The translations under genes were made by a program, and so were the position numbers. Shown piece by piece: positions 17,274 through 25,183 of a stretch of DNA of 64,000 nucleotides (position 1 is the stretch's first letter; each line of letters opens with the position of its first letter). Source of the DNA: Leifsonia poae (GTDB lineage Bacteria; Actinomycetota; Actinomycetes; Actinomycetales; Microbacteriaceae); the NCBI RefSeq assembly GCF_027921845.1, contig NZ_BSEN01000015.1, positions 506,636-570,635 on the forward strand, in the 5' to 3' direction. The notes beneath the pieces are model-generated. The model made no database searches. It was not told the DNA's origin and saw only the letters and a list, made by a program, of their open reading frames with translations.

Positions 17274-18181
17274 CGGGAGACCTCCGTGCGGTATTCGACC
17301 TCGTCCTGCGTCAGTTCGAGGTAAGCCTCTTCGAGCGAGGCGTTGATGGGGGTGAGCTCGTGCAGCACGATGCCGAACTGCGCTGCCGCCTCGCCGATCT
17401 GCGCGGCGGAGAGGCCGGAGACCTCCAGCAGCTGGCTCTCGACGCCGGTGACGGTGACGTCGGGGCCGTTGACGGCGCGGGAGAGCTCCTCGGCCTGCGG
17501 GGTGCGGACGCGCACAGCGCCGCGGGTGGCGCCGGCGAGGATCTCGCCGACCGGGGCGTCGGCGAGGATGCGGCCGCGTCCGAGAACGATGATGTGGTCG
17601 GCCGTCTGGGCCATCTCGCTCATCAGGTGCGAGGACAGGAAGACGGTGCGGCCCTCGCTCGCCAGGTGCCTGGCGAACTGGCGCACCCAGAGCACGCCCT
17701 CGGGGTCGAGCCCGTTGACCGGCTCGTCGAGGATGAGTGTTGCGGGGTCGCCGAGCATGGCGGCCGCGATGCCGAGCCGCTGGCCCATGCCGAGCGAGAA
17801 GCCGCCGACGCGCTTGCCGGCGACCGCGTCGAGTCCGGTGAGTCCGATGACCTCGTGTACGCGCCGCTTCGGGATCCCGTGCGTCGCCGCCATCGCCAGC
17901 AGGTGGTTGTAGGCGGTTCGGCCGGTGTGCACGGCTTTCGCGTCGAGCAGGGCGCCCACCTCGGTGAGCGGGGAGCGATGTTCCACGTAGCGCTTGCCGT
18001 TCACGATCGCCGTGCCGTGCGTCGGCCGGTCGAGTCCCATGATCATGCGCATGGTCGTGGACTTGCCGGCGCCGTTCGGGCCGAGGAAGCCGGTGACCTT
18101 GCCCGGTTGGATGGTCGCTGTGATGTCGTTGACCGCGGTCTTCGAGCCGTAGGTCTTGGTGAGACGATCGAGTTGGATCAT
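17270..18181 (-). CDS. ABC-2 type transporter ATP-binding protein
   Basis: This 303-residue cytoplasmic ATPase has Walker A GPNGAGKST at about residues 34-42, the relaxed signature SLGMGQRLGIAAAML common in drug-exporter type ABC ATPases, Walker B ATLILDEPVNGLDP, and the switch histidine in LSSHLMSEM. It powers the adjacent permease. The ATG at 18181 (MIQLDRLTKTYGSK) has TAGAGT seven nt upstream and is preferred to a start 12 codons earlier. It is the first gene of a four-gene run that ends with the response regulator. Confidence 0.92.
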   Translation of the reverse strand: MIQLDRLTKTYGSKTAVNDITATIQPGKVTGFLGPNGAGKSTTMRMIMGLDRPTHGTAIVNGKRYVEHRSPLTEVGALLDAKAVHTGRTAYNHLLAMAATHGIPKRRVHEVIGLTGLDAVAGKRVGGFSLGMGQRLGIAAAMLGDPATLILDEPVNGLDPEGVLWVRQFARHLASEGRTVFLSSHLMSEMAQTADHIIVLGRGRILADAPVGEILAGATRGAVRVRTPQAEELSRAVNGPDVTVTGVESQLLEVSGLSAAQIGEAAAQFGIVLHELTPINASLEEAYLELTQDEVEYRTEVSR

Positions 18182-18188
18182 GGATACG

Positions 18189-18194
18189 ACTCTA
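18189..18194 (-). promoter_or_regulatory. Predicted -10 TAGAGT of the ABC/two-component operon
   Basis: TAGAGT on the minus strand lies seven nt before the ATG at 18181, consistent with leaderless transcription. Confidence 0.45.
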
Positions 18195-18240
18195 TTGATG
18201 CGCTCCGCTCCCGTCATCGATCAGGAGTGCAGTGTGTCGA

Positions 18241-18276
18241 ACGGATGGCGTGGTACCGAAGTACCACGCCATCCGT
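18241..18276 (-). terminator. Terminator of pepN
   Basis: A perfect 16-bp stem (18241-18256 with 18261-18276) closes on a CGAA tetraloop 24 nt after the pepN stop. There is no T-tract. Its strength and position make it a confident terminator. Confidence 0.75.
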
Positions 18277-18299
18277 CGGTCACTGCAACAAGGTGGAGG

Positions 18300-20843
18300 C
18301 TACTGTGCGTCGCGCTCCTGGGCGGCGATCGCCCGCTCGACCCCGGCGAGGTTCTCGACGACCAGACGGCGCAGCGCCGCCGGCTCCTGGTTGGCGTCGA
18401 GCCACGCGCGCGTCGCGTCGCGCAGCTCGGCGTTCGCCAGCGGCGCCGGATACATTCCGGCGACGAGGTACTCGGCGATCTTGTAGCTCCGTGACTCCCA
18501 CACTCCCTGCAGCGCCTCGAAGTACGGGGCCACGAAGGCCGCGAGCACGCTCTTGTCGGCCGCGCGCTGGAAGCCGAGGCCCGTGTAGCGCACGATCGCG
18601 TTCGGCGCGGAGTCCGTGGCGAACACCGAGTCCCACGCCGCCTGCTTCCCCTCGAGCGTCGGGATGGACGCCGAGGCCTGCGCGGCGAACTGCGCGCCGT
18701 TGGCGGTGTTGTCCGCCGCGAGCGCCGCAGCGATCTCGTCCTGGCCGGCCGCGCCGCCCGCGACGAGCGCGATCAGCAGCTCCCACGCGAGGTCGGTGTC
18801 GACCGTGAGGCCGGGAAGGGTCGTCGAGCCGTCGCGGAGGGCCGCGATTGCTGCGAGGTGCTCGTCGGTCGACGCCAGCGCGGCGAAGAACTTGACGAAC
18901 TGGAACTGCGCGTCGCTGCCGGCCTCCGCCTGCTGCGCGAGGGCCCACAGAGCCGAGGCGGCCTCTTCGGCCGTCGCCTGCTGACGCTCCGGCGCGACGT
19001 ACGAGCCTGCGGCGAGCGCGAGCTGGCTCAGCGTGGTGCGGATCGTGGTCGACTCGGTCTCGGTCGCGATGTTGCCGAGCACCAGGCGCACGTAGTCGCT
19101 CGCCGGCGTCTCGGCGTCGCGGGTCGCATCCCAGGCCGCACCCCAGACGAGCGAGCGGGCGAGCGGGCTCTCGATCTTCGCGAGGTGCTCGATGGCGACG
19201 GCGAGCGAGTCCTCGTCGAGACGGATCTTCGCGTACGCGAGGTCGTCGTCGTTGAGCAGCACGAGCGCCGGGCGCTTCTGCCCGACCAGTTCGGCCACCT
19301 CGGTGCGCTCACCGTCGACATCCAGTTCGAGGCGGTGCTCGCGCACCAGGGCGCCGTCGACCAGGTTGTAGAAGCCGATGGCGAGGCGGTGCGGCCGGAT
19401 GGTCGGGTAGTCGGCAGCAGCGGTCTGCAGCACGGCGAACGAGGTGATGGTGCCGTCGGCATCCACCGCGATCTCCGGGCGCAGCGTGTTCACGCCGGCC
19501 GTCTCGAGCCACTTGGCCGCCCAGTCGGTGAGGTCGCGGCCGCTGGTGGCCTCGAGCTCGACGAGGAGGTCGCGCAGCTCGGTGTTGGAGTGCTCGTGCT
19601 TCTTGAAGTACTTCGCGACGCCGGCGAGGAAGTCGTCCTGCCCCACCCACGCGACGAGCTGCTTGAGCACGGAGGCGCCCTTGGCGTACGTGATCCCGTC
19701 GAAGTTCACCTGAACGTCTTCGAGGTCGTTGATGGTGGCGACGATCGGGTGCGTCGACGGCAGCTGGTCCTGCTTGTACGCCCAGCTCTTCTCCATCGCC
19801 GCGAACGTGGTCCAGGCCTCGGTCCACTCGGTGGCCTCAGCGGTGGCGAGCGTCGACGCGTACTCGGCGAACGACTCGTTCAGCCACAGGTCGTTCCACC
19901 ACTTCATGGTGACCAGGTCGCCGAACCACATGTGGGCGAGCTCGTGGAGGATCGTGACGACCCGGCGCTCCTTGATGGCGTCGGTGACCTTCGATCGGAA
20001 CACGTAGGTCTCTGTGAAAGTGACGGCTCCTGCGTTCTCCATCGCGCCCGCGTTGAACTCGGGGACGAACAGCTGGTCGTACTTCTCGAACGGGTACGCG
20101 TAGTCGAACTTCTCCTCGTAGAACGCGAATCCTTCGCGGGTCTTGTCGAAGATGTAGTCGGCGTCGAGGTACTCGGAGAGGCTCTTGCGGGTGTAGACCC
20201 CGAGCGGGATGGTGCGGCCGTCGCTGCTGGTCAGCTCGCTGTGCACCGAGTCGTACGGTCCGGCGATGAGCGCGGTGATGTACGACGAGATGCGGCTGGT
20301 CGCGGGGAACGACCAGGTCTTCGCGTCGTCGCCGGCGTCGACGGGCTGCGGCGTGGGGGAGTTGCTGACGACCACCCAGTGCGCGGGTGCGGTAACCGTG
20401 AAGGTGAACTCGGCCTTGAGGTCGGGCTGCTCGAAGACGGCGAACATCCGGCGCGAATCCGGGACCTCGAACTGGCTGTACAGGTAGACCTCGCCATCGA
20501 CAGGGTCGACGAAACGGTGCAGTCCCTCACCGGTGTTGGTGTAGATCGCGTCGGCCACGACCGTGAGCTCGTTCTCAGCGGCGAGACCGTCGAGCTGGAT
20601 GCGCACGCCGTCGCTGACCTGGGCGGGGTCGAGCTCCGCTCCGTTCAGCGTCACCGAGTGCACGGTGCGGGTGATCGCGTCGATGAAGGTCGACGCGCCC
20701 GCCTCGGCCGAGAACCGCACGGTCGTCGTGCTGAGGAAGGTCTCCGACCCGCGGGTCAGATCGAGGGTCACGTCATAGCTGTGGGTGCGGATGAGCGCTG
20801 CGCGCTCCTGTGCTTCGACGCGGGTGAGGTTTTCTCCTGGCAA
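18300..20843 (-). CDS. pepN: Aminopeptidase N (M1 zinc metallopeptidase)
   Basis: This 847-residue cytoplasmic M1 aminopeptidase releases N-terminal residues from peptides. The substrate-binding GAMEN motif is near residue 264. The zinc motif HELAH (300-304) with the distal glutamate at 323 in LWLNESFAEY is intact, and the ERAP1-like C-terminal domain is present. The start is a TTG at 20843 preceded by AAGGAGCCAGCG, which gives the family's PGENLTR N-terminus; the frame runs open for 160 codons further but without similarity. It is divergent from rpiB with 72 bp between. Confidence 0.95.
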   Translation of the reverse strand: MPGENLTRVEAQERAALIRTHSYDVTLDLTRGSETFLSTTTVRFSAEAGASTFIDAITRTVHSVTLNGAELDPAQVSDGVRIQLDGLAAENELTVVADAIYTNTGEGLHRFVDPVDGEVYLYSQFEVPDSRRMFAVFEQPDLKAEFTFTVTAPAHWVVVSNSPTPQPVDAGDDAKTWSFPATSRISSYITALIAGPYDSVHSELTSSDGRTIPLGVYTRKSLSEYLDADYIFDKTREGFAFYEEKFDYAYPFEKYDQLFVPEFNAGAMENAGAVTFTETYVFRSKVTDAIKERRVVTILHELAHMWFGDLVTMKWWNDLWLNESFAEYASTLATAEATEWTEAWTTFAAMEKSWAYKQDQLPSTHPIVATINDLEDVQVNFDGITYAKGASVLKQLVAWVGQDDFLAGVAKYFKKHEHSNTELRDLLVELEATSGRDLTDWAAKWLETAGVNTLRPEIAVDADGTITSFAVLQTAAADYPTIRPHRLAIGFYNLVDGALVREHRLELDVDGERTEVAELVGQKRPALVLLNDDDLAYAKIRLDEDSLAVAIEHLAKIESPLARSLVWGAAWDATRDAETPASDYVRLVLGNIATETESTTIRTTLSQLALAAGSYVAPERQQATAEEAASALWALAQQAEAGSDAQFQFVKFFAALASTDEHLAAIAALRDGSTTLPGLTVDTDLAWELLIALVAGGAAGQDEIAAALAADNTANGAQFAAQASASIPTLEGKQAAWDSVFATDSAPNAIVRYTGLGFQRAADKSVLAAFVAPYFEALQGVWESRSYKIAEYLVAGMYPAPLANAELRDATRAWLDANQEPAALRRLVVENLAGVERAIAAQERDAQ

Positions 20844-20886
20844 CGCTGGCTCCTTCGGATGCGTGGTGGATCGTGTCCAACAGACA

Positions 20887-20892
20887 ACCCTA
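20887..20892 (-). promoter_or_regulatory. Predicted -10 TAGGGT of pepN
   Basis: TAGGGT on the minus strand lies about 44 nt before the TTG start. It shares the 72-bp gap with the rpiB promoter. Confidence 0.35.
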
Positions 20893-20902
20893 GACGCATC
20901 CC

Positions 20903-20908
20903 TAAACT
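20903..20908 (+). promoter_or_regulatory. Predicted -10 TAAACT of rpiB
   Basis: TAAACT lies seven nt before the rpiB ATG with no Shine-Dalgarno, which is the leaderless pattern. Confidence 0.45.
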
Positions 20909-20915
20909 GGACTCC

Positions 20916-21404
20916 ATGCGCATCCACATCGCCACCGATCACGCCGGTCTCGATTTCAGCACTTATCTCCAGAAGCACCTCACCGACGCGGGCCACGAGG
21001 TCGTGGACCACGGGCCGACGAGCTTCGACGCTCTCGACGACTATCCGGCCTTCTGCATCAACGCGGCCAAGGCGGTCGTCGTCGACCAGCAGGCGGGCGT
21101 CGAGGCGCTCGGTGTGGTCTTCGGAGGTTCTGGCAACGGCGAGGCGATCGCCGCCAACAAGGTGCGCGGGGCGCGCGCGGCACTGGTCTGGAACAACAGC
21201 ACGGCGGTGCTCGCCCGTCAGCACAACGACGCCAACGTCATCTCGATCGGCGCCCGTCAGCACACCGTCGAGGAGGCCACCGCCTTCATCGACGCCTTCA
21301 TCGCCGAGCCGTTCTCGTTCGAGGAACGGCACGTGCGCCGGATCGCCCAGCTCGCCGAGTACGAAGCCACCGGCGACATCGCGGGCAAGAACGTGGACCG
21401 CTGA
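20916..21404 (+). CDS. rpiB: Ribose-5-phosphate isomerase B
   Basis: This 162-residue RpiB/LacAB-family enzyme interconverts ribose-5-phosphate and ribulose-5-phosphate in the pentose phosphate pathway. The N-terminal phosphate-binding TDHAGLDF and the catalytic loop GGSGNGEAIAANKVRGARA are present. This loop has Glu where the E. coli enzyme has Cys, as in the mycobacterial form. The downstream glycosylase gene overlaps its stop by one nt, so the two are co-transcribed. Confidence 0.93.
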   Translation: MRIHIATDHAGLDFSTYLQKHLTDAGHEVVDHGPTSFDALDDYPAFCINAAKAVVVDQQAGVEALGVVFGGSGNGEAIAANKVRGARAALVWNNSTAVLARQHNDANVISIGARQHTVEEATAFIDAFIAEPFSFEERHVRRIAQLAEYEATGDIAGKNVDR

Positions 21405-22378
21405 TGCCCGAGGGTCACTCCGTCCACCGCATCGCGCGACAGTTCGCGGCGAACTTCGTCGGGAGCACCGTCGCCGTGTCGTCGCCGCAGGGCCGCTTCG
21501 CGGAGGGGGCGACCCGCATCGACGGCCACCGGATGATCGATGCCAGGGCCGTCGGCAAGCAGATGTTCCTCGAGTTCGACAACGACCTGTGGCTGCGCGT
21601 GCACCTCGGCCTCTACGGAGCGTGGGACTTCGCCGGTGACATCAGCGTCGACCCGACCATCGCCGCAGCGAACGGGCGGATGGGCCAGACCAACCAGCGC
21701 GGCACCGTGCTCGACAGCGCCGGCGAGAACTCGCTGCACAGCATCGGTGCTCCGCGGCGCACCCGGCTCCGGATGTCGGAGTCGGAGAAGCTCGAGCCGG
21801 AGATCACCGAGTTCCCGCCGGAGCCCATCGGGCAGGTGCGCGTGCGCCTGCTCACCGACACGGCGGTCGCCGACCTCAGGGGCCCGACCGCGTGCGAGGT
21901 GCTGGACCCGGCGCAGGTCGACGCCGTCATCGCGAAGCTCGGACCGGACCCGATCGTGGACGACGGCCCTGAGGCGGAGAACCGGTTCGTGACGGCCGTG
22001 CGCAAGAAGGGGACGCCGATCGGTCTGCTGCTGATGGACCAGTCGGTCGTGAGCGGGATCGGCAACGTCTACCGTGCCGAACTGCTGTTCCGTGCGCGTC
22101 AGAACCCGCACACTCCGGGCAAGCAGGTCTCGGAGGAGACGGCCAGGGCCCTCTGGCGCGACTGGGTGAGGCTGTTGCGGATCGGGGTCGAGACCGGTCA
22201 GATGATGACGATGGACGACCTGGACGACGAGTCGTACCGCAAGGCGATGGCCTCCCGCGACGACCGGCACTGGGTCTACAAGCGCGAGGGCTTGCCGTGC
22301 CGGATCTGCGGCACCCATATCCTTCTCGAGGAGATGGCCGGCCGCAAACTGTACTGGTGCCCGGTCGATCAGGCCTGA
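21404..22378 (+). CDS. Fpg/Nei-family DNA glycosylase-AP lyase
   Basis: This 324-residue base-excision repair enzyme has the N-terminal MPEGHSV, in which Pro2 is the Schiff-base nucleophile and Glu3 the general acid. A helix-two-turn-helix region (LLLMDQSVVSGIGNVYRAE) follows, and a C-terminal zinc-finger region begins CRICGTHI. The finger ends WCPVDQA, so the usual fourth cysteine is an aspartate. It is closer to Nei (endonuclease VIII) than to MutM in its start. It overlaps the rpiB stop by one nt. Confidence 0.88.
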   Translation: MPEGHSVHRIARQFAANFVGSTVAVSSPQGRFAEGATRIDGHRMIDARAVGKQMFLEFDNDLWLRVHLGLYGAWDFAGDISVDPTIAAANGRMGQTNQRGTVLDSAGENSLHSIGAPRRTRLRMSESEKLEPEITEFPPEPIGQVRVRLLTDTAVADLRGPTACEVLDPAQVDAVIAKLGPDPIVDDGPEAENRFVTAVRKKGTPIGLLLMDQSVVSGIGNVYRAELLFRARQNPHTPGKQVSEETARALWRDWVRLLRIGVETGQMMTMDDLDDESYRKAMASRDDRHWVYKREGLPCRICGTHILLEEMAGRKLYWCPVDQA

Positions 22379-22396
22379 GAAGGGAAGGTGGGCGCG

Positions 22397-23035
22397 ATGC
22401 GTCAGAATCCGAGTTTCACCCTCGCCGATCCCGCGGAGATCAAGCGGATCATCCGCCAGAACCCCTGGGCGACGATCGTCACCCAGACCTCCGAGGGTCT
22501 GGTGGCGTCGCACTACCCCGTGCTGGTCGACGAGTCGCGCGAGGAGCTGTCGATCGTCACGCACGTAGGACGGCCGGATGAGCAGCTGCACGAGCTCGGC
22601 GCGCACGAGATCATCGTGATCTTCCAGGGCCCGCACGGCTACATCTCGCCGGGCTGGTACGACGCGACGCCGGCCGTGCCCACCTGGAACTTCGTCGCCG
22701 TCCATCTCAGCGGCGTCCCCGAGATCCTCAGCGACGAAGAGAACTTCCGCGTGCTCGGCCAGCTGGTCGACCATTTCGAGGATCCCATGCCGAATCCGCG
22801 CCGCATGGAAGGCACCCCCGAGAACGCCGAGTACGCCAAGCGCATCTCGTCGGGCACGGTCGGCCTGCGCCTGACGCCGACCCGCGTGGTCGCCAAGAGC
22901 AAGATGAGCCAGAACCGCCCGGCGGAGACCGTCGATCGCATCGTCTCCGAGCTGGAGGGCGACGGCCCCTACGCGAGCGCGGCCCTGGCGGCCGAGATGC
23001 GCCGCGTGCACGACCGGATGCGCGCCGCCCGATGA
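22397..23035 (+). CDS. FMN-binding protein, PaiB-like
   Basis: This 212-residue protein resembles PaiB, an FMN-binding split-barrel protein described as a negative regulator of sporulation and protease genes in Bacillus. The family segments NPWATIVTQTSEGLVASHYPV, FQGPHGYISPGWY, PTWNFVAVHLSG and SGTVGLRLTPTRVVAKSKMSQN are clear. The true role in actinobacteria may be flavin-linked reduction and not DNA binding. The ATG at 22397 is preferred to a GTG three codons earlier because GGGAAGG sits at proper spacing. It overlaps the next gene by four nt. Confidence 0.87.
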   Translation: MRQNPSFTLADPAEIKRIIRQNPWATIVTQTSEGLVASHYPVLVDESREELSIVTHVGRPDEQLHELGAHEIIVIFQGPHGYISPGWYDATPAVPTWNFVAVHLSGVPEILSDEENFRVLGQLVDHFEDPMPNPRRMEGTPENAEYAKRISSGTVGLRLTPTRVVAKSKMSQNRPAETVDRIVSELEGDGPYASAALAAEMRRVHDRMRAAR

Positions 23036-24486
23036 CGACGGTGCTGCGCGGCGGGCGCGTTGCGGCCGTCGACGGCACGGTCGACATCCTGATCTCGGAC
23101 GGCCGCATCGCTGCGCTCGCGCCGGCCGGGCGACTGCGCGGCGATGACCTGGTGTCGCTGGACGGGCGGTGGGTGGCGCCCGGGCTCTGGGACAACCATG
23201 TGCACTTCACGCAGTGGGCGCAAACCGCCCGCCGGCTCGACGTGTCGCAGGCGAGCTCGGCTGCTGCCGCAGCCGAGCTCGTGCGGGAACGCGCCGCCGC
23301 CGCTGCGACCGCCGAGACACTCGTCGGCTTCGGGTTCCACGACGCGCTCTGGCCGGACGTGCCGACGCGCGCTCTCCTGGACGACGCCGCCGGCGATCGG
23401 CCGGCCGTGCTGATCGCAGGCGACCTGCACTGCTGCTGGCTCAACACCGCCGCCGCGCGGCTCTACGCCCCGGAGACCGCGGACGACGACAACGCGGCGG
23501 TGCTCAGGGAGGATGCGAGCTTCGCCGTCACCTCGCGGCTCAGCACAGCCGACGACGCGACTCTCGACCGCTGGGCGTCCGACGCCGCGCTGGCTGCTGC
23601 CGCCCGTGGTGTGGTCGGAATCGTGGACCTGGAGTACGGCTGGAACCTGGATGTCTGGCAGCGACGGATGGGCGACGGCGCCCGATCCCTGCGGGTCGAG
23701 TTCGGGATCTACGGCGATCACCTCGCTCGGGCGGCCGACCTCGGTCTGCGTACGGGCGACGCGATCCCCGAGACCGGTGGCCTGCTGACCGTTGGACCGT
23801 TCAAGGTCATCACCGACGGCTCGCTGAATACCCGCACGGCCTTCTGCTTCGACGCGTATCCGGATGGCGGCCACGGTGTGCAGAACCTGACACCCGACGA
23901 ACTGGTCGCGGCGATGCGCTTCGCAGCGGACAACGGACTCGAGCCCGCCGTGCACGCGATCGGCGATCACGCCAACCGCCTCGCCCTCGACGCCTTCGCC
24001 ACGGTCGGCGTCCCTGGCCGCATCGAGCACGCACAGCTGCTCAGCACCGCCGATGTCTCCCGCTTCGCCGAACTCGGCGTCGTCGCGAGCGTGCAGCCCG
24101 AGCACGCGATGGACGACCGCGACGTGGCCGACGTGCTGTGGGCAGGCCGCACGGGCCGCGCCTTCCCGCTCGCGGCGCTGCAGCGGGCCGGTGTGCGACT
24201 CGCCCTCGGCTCCGACGCACCGGTCGCTCCACTCGATCCGTGGGTCGCGATGTCCGCGGCCGTCGCGCGGGCGCGGGACGGCCGGGCCCCGTGGCATCCG
24301 GAGCAGTCGATCTCGCGACGCGTGGCCTTCGACGCCTCGGTGCGCTCGCGGATCGCCGTCGGAGAGCCTGCCGACCTGATCGTGCTCGACGACGACCCGT
24401 TCGGCTGCAGTCTCGCCGAGCTGCGCCGGATGCCCGTGGCAGCGACGATGCTCGCCGGCCGTTTCACGCACGACGCGGTGCGCTGA
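23032..24486 (+). CDS. Amidohydrolase, YtcJ-like
   Basis: This 484-residue metal-dependent hydrolase of the amidohydrolase superfamily (family 3) has an N-terminal composite beta domain, the metal-binding DNHVHFTQW, a lysine in GPFKVITDGSLNTRTA, histidine in HAIGDHAN, and a late Asp in LGSDAPVAPLDPW. YtcJ-type proteins hydrolyse amide or formamide bonds; the substrate here is unknown. The start overlaps the PaiB-like gene stop (ATGA), indicating one operon of four genes from rpiB onward. Confidence 0.9.
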   Translation: MTTVLRGGRVAAVDGTVDILISDGRIAALAPAGRLRGDDLVSLDGRWVAPGLWDNHVHFTQWAQTARRLDVSQASSAAAAAELVRERAAAAATAETLVGFGFHDALWPDVPTRALLDDAAGDRPAVLIAGDLHCCWLNTAAARLYAPETADDDNAAVLREDASFAVTSRLSTADDATLDRWASDAALAAAARGVVGIVDLEYGWNLDVWQRRMGDGARSLRVEFGIYGDHLARAADLGLRTGDAIPETGGLLTVGPFKVITDGSLNTRTAFCFDAYPDGGHGVQNLTPDELVAAMRFAADNGLEPAVHAIGDHANRLALDAFATVGVPGRIEHAQLLSTADVSRFAELGVVASVQPEHAMDDRDVADVLWAGRTGRAFPLAALQRAGVRLALGSDAPVAPLDPWVAMSAAVARARDGRAPWHPEQSISRRVAFDASVRSRIAVGEPADLIVLDDDPFGCSLAELRRMPVAATMLAGRFTHDAVR

Positions 24487-24502
24487 GGCGCCGGAACGAC
24501 GA

Positions 24503-24530
24503 GAACGGGCCGCCCGAAGGCGACCCGTTC
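24503..24530. terminator. Bidirectional terminator between amidohydrolase and dps
   Basis: Arms 24503-24514 and 24519-24530 pair with one mismatch around a CGAA tetraloop. It lies between two convergent stops and may serve both. Confidence 0.65.
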
Positions 24531-24544
24531 ACGGAGAAGAAGCG

Positions 24545-25027
24545 CTACTCGCTGATGTGCGCGAAGAGGAACCAGCGGTCCTTGTCGAGGCCGCGGGCGA
24601 TCTCGATGGCGATGTCCTGGCTGGTCTGGTCGAGCTCGTCGAGCTCCTTGACCGCAGTGTTCACGGCGGCGAGCGCCGCATCGATTTGGCCGATGACCTC
24701 GGCGATCGTGTCGTTCGACTGACGGAAGCCGGCGGTGAGCTCGGCGGTCGCGGTCTTCGCTGCGACCGTTCCGAGGCGGGCGTCGACCGGGAGACCGAGA
24801 GCGACGATGCGCTCAGCGGCGAGGTCGGCCCACTCCTGAGCGTGGTCCACGATGGTGTCGAGGAGCTCGTGCACTCCGATGAAGTTGGCTCCGCGCACAT
24901 GCCAGTGGGCCTGCTTGCCGTTGACCACGAGGGCGGTGAGATCGATCACGACCGGGCTGAGGAACTGTGCGACTCCGGCGGCGACGTCCGGGTTGGAAAC
25001 ACTCTGCGTTACGGCGATGTCCGTCAT
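24545..25027 (-). CDS. dps: Dps-family DNA-binding ferritin
   Basis: This 160-residue protein is a ferritin-like Dps subunit that forms a dodecamer, oxidises and stores iron, and protects DNA from peroxide. The inter-subunit ferroxidase ligands are visible in NGKQAHWHVRGANF (His) and HELLDTIVDHAQEWADLAAER (Asp, Glu). The N-terminus is short and not strongly basic. The start is an ATG at 25027 preceded by AAAGGACGCCC. It is divergent from the multicopper oxidase; both touch iron/copper and oxidative stress, a suggestive but unproved pairing. Confidence 0.93.
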   Translation of the reverse strand: MTDIAVTQSVSNPDVAAGVAQFLSPVVIDLTALVVNGKQAHWHVRGANFIGVHELLDTIVDHAQEWADLAAERIVALGLPVDARLGTVAAKTATAELTAGFRQSNDTIAEVIGQIDAALAAVNTAVKELDELDQTSQDIAIEIARGLDKDRWFLFAHISE

Positions 25028-25111
25028 AATGGGCGTCCTTTCTTGTGCCTGAGACAACGCTACGCGGTACGCAGAATTCCGCAACGAAGCTGAGGCTGCG
25101 CTAACTAAGGT

Positions 25112-25124
25112 GGGGGTAACCCCC
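25112..25124. promoter_or_regulatory. G5-TAA-C5 palindrome upstream of the multicopper oxidase
   Basis: GGGGGTAACCCCC is a perfect odd-centred palindrome 60 nt before the oxidase start. G-tract/C-tract palindromes are typical of CsoR/RcnR-family metal operators, so this is a candidate metal-responsive site. Flanks were not comparable to a known site. Confidence 0.35.
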
Positions 25125-25183
25125 GGTCGGGTCCGGTTGCCCGCCGCATACCGCGCGTGCCGCGGTCTGGCGAGGCTGGAGGC

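Noticed and set aside
18858-20915. A long plus-strand frame leading into rpiB
   Set aside because: The part before 20916 is antisense to pepN. The rpiB start is set by family alignment and TAAACT seven nt upstream.
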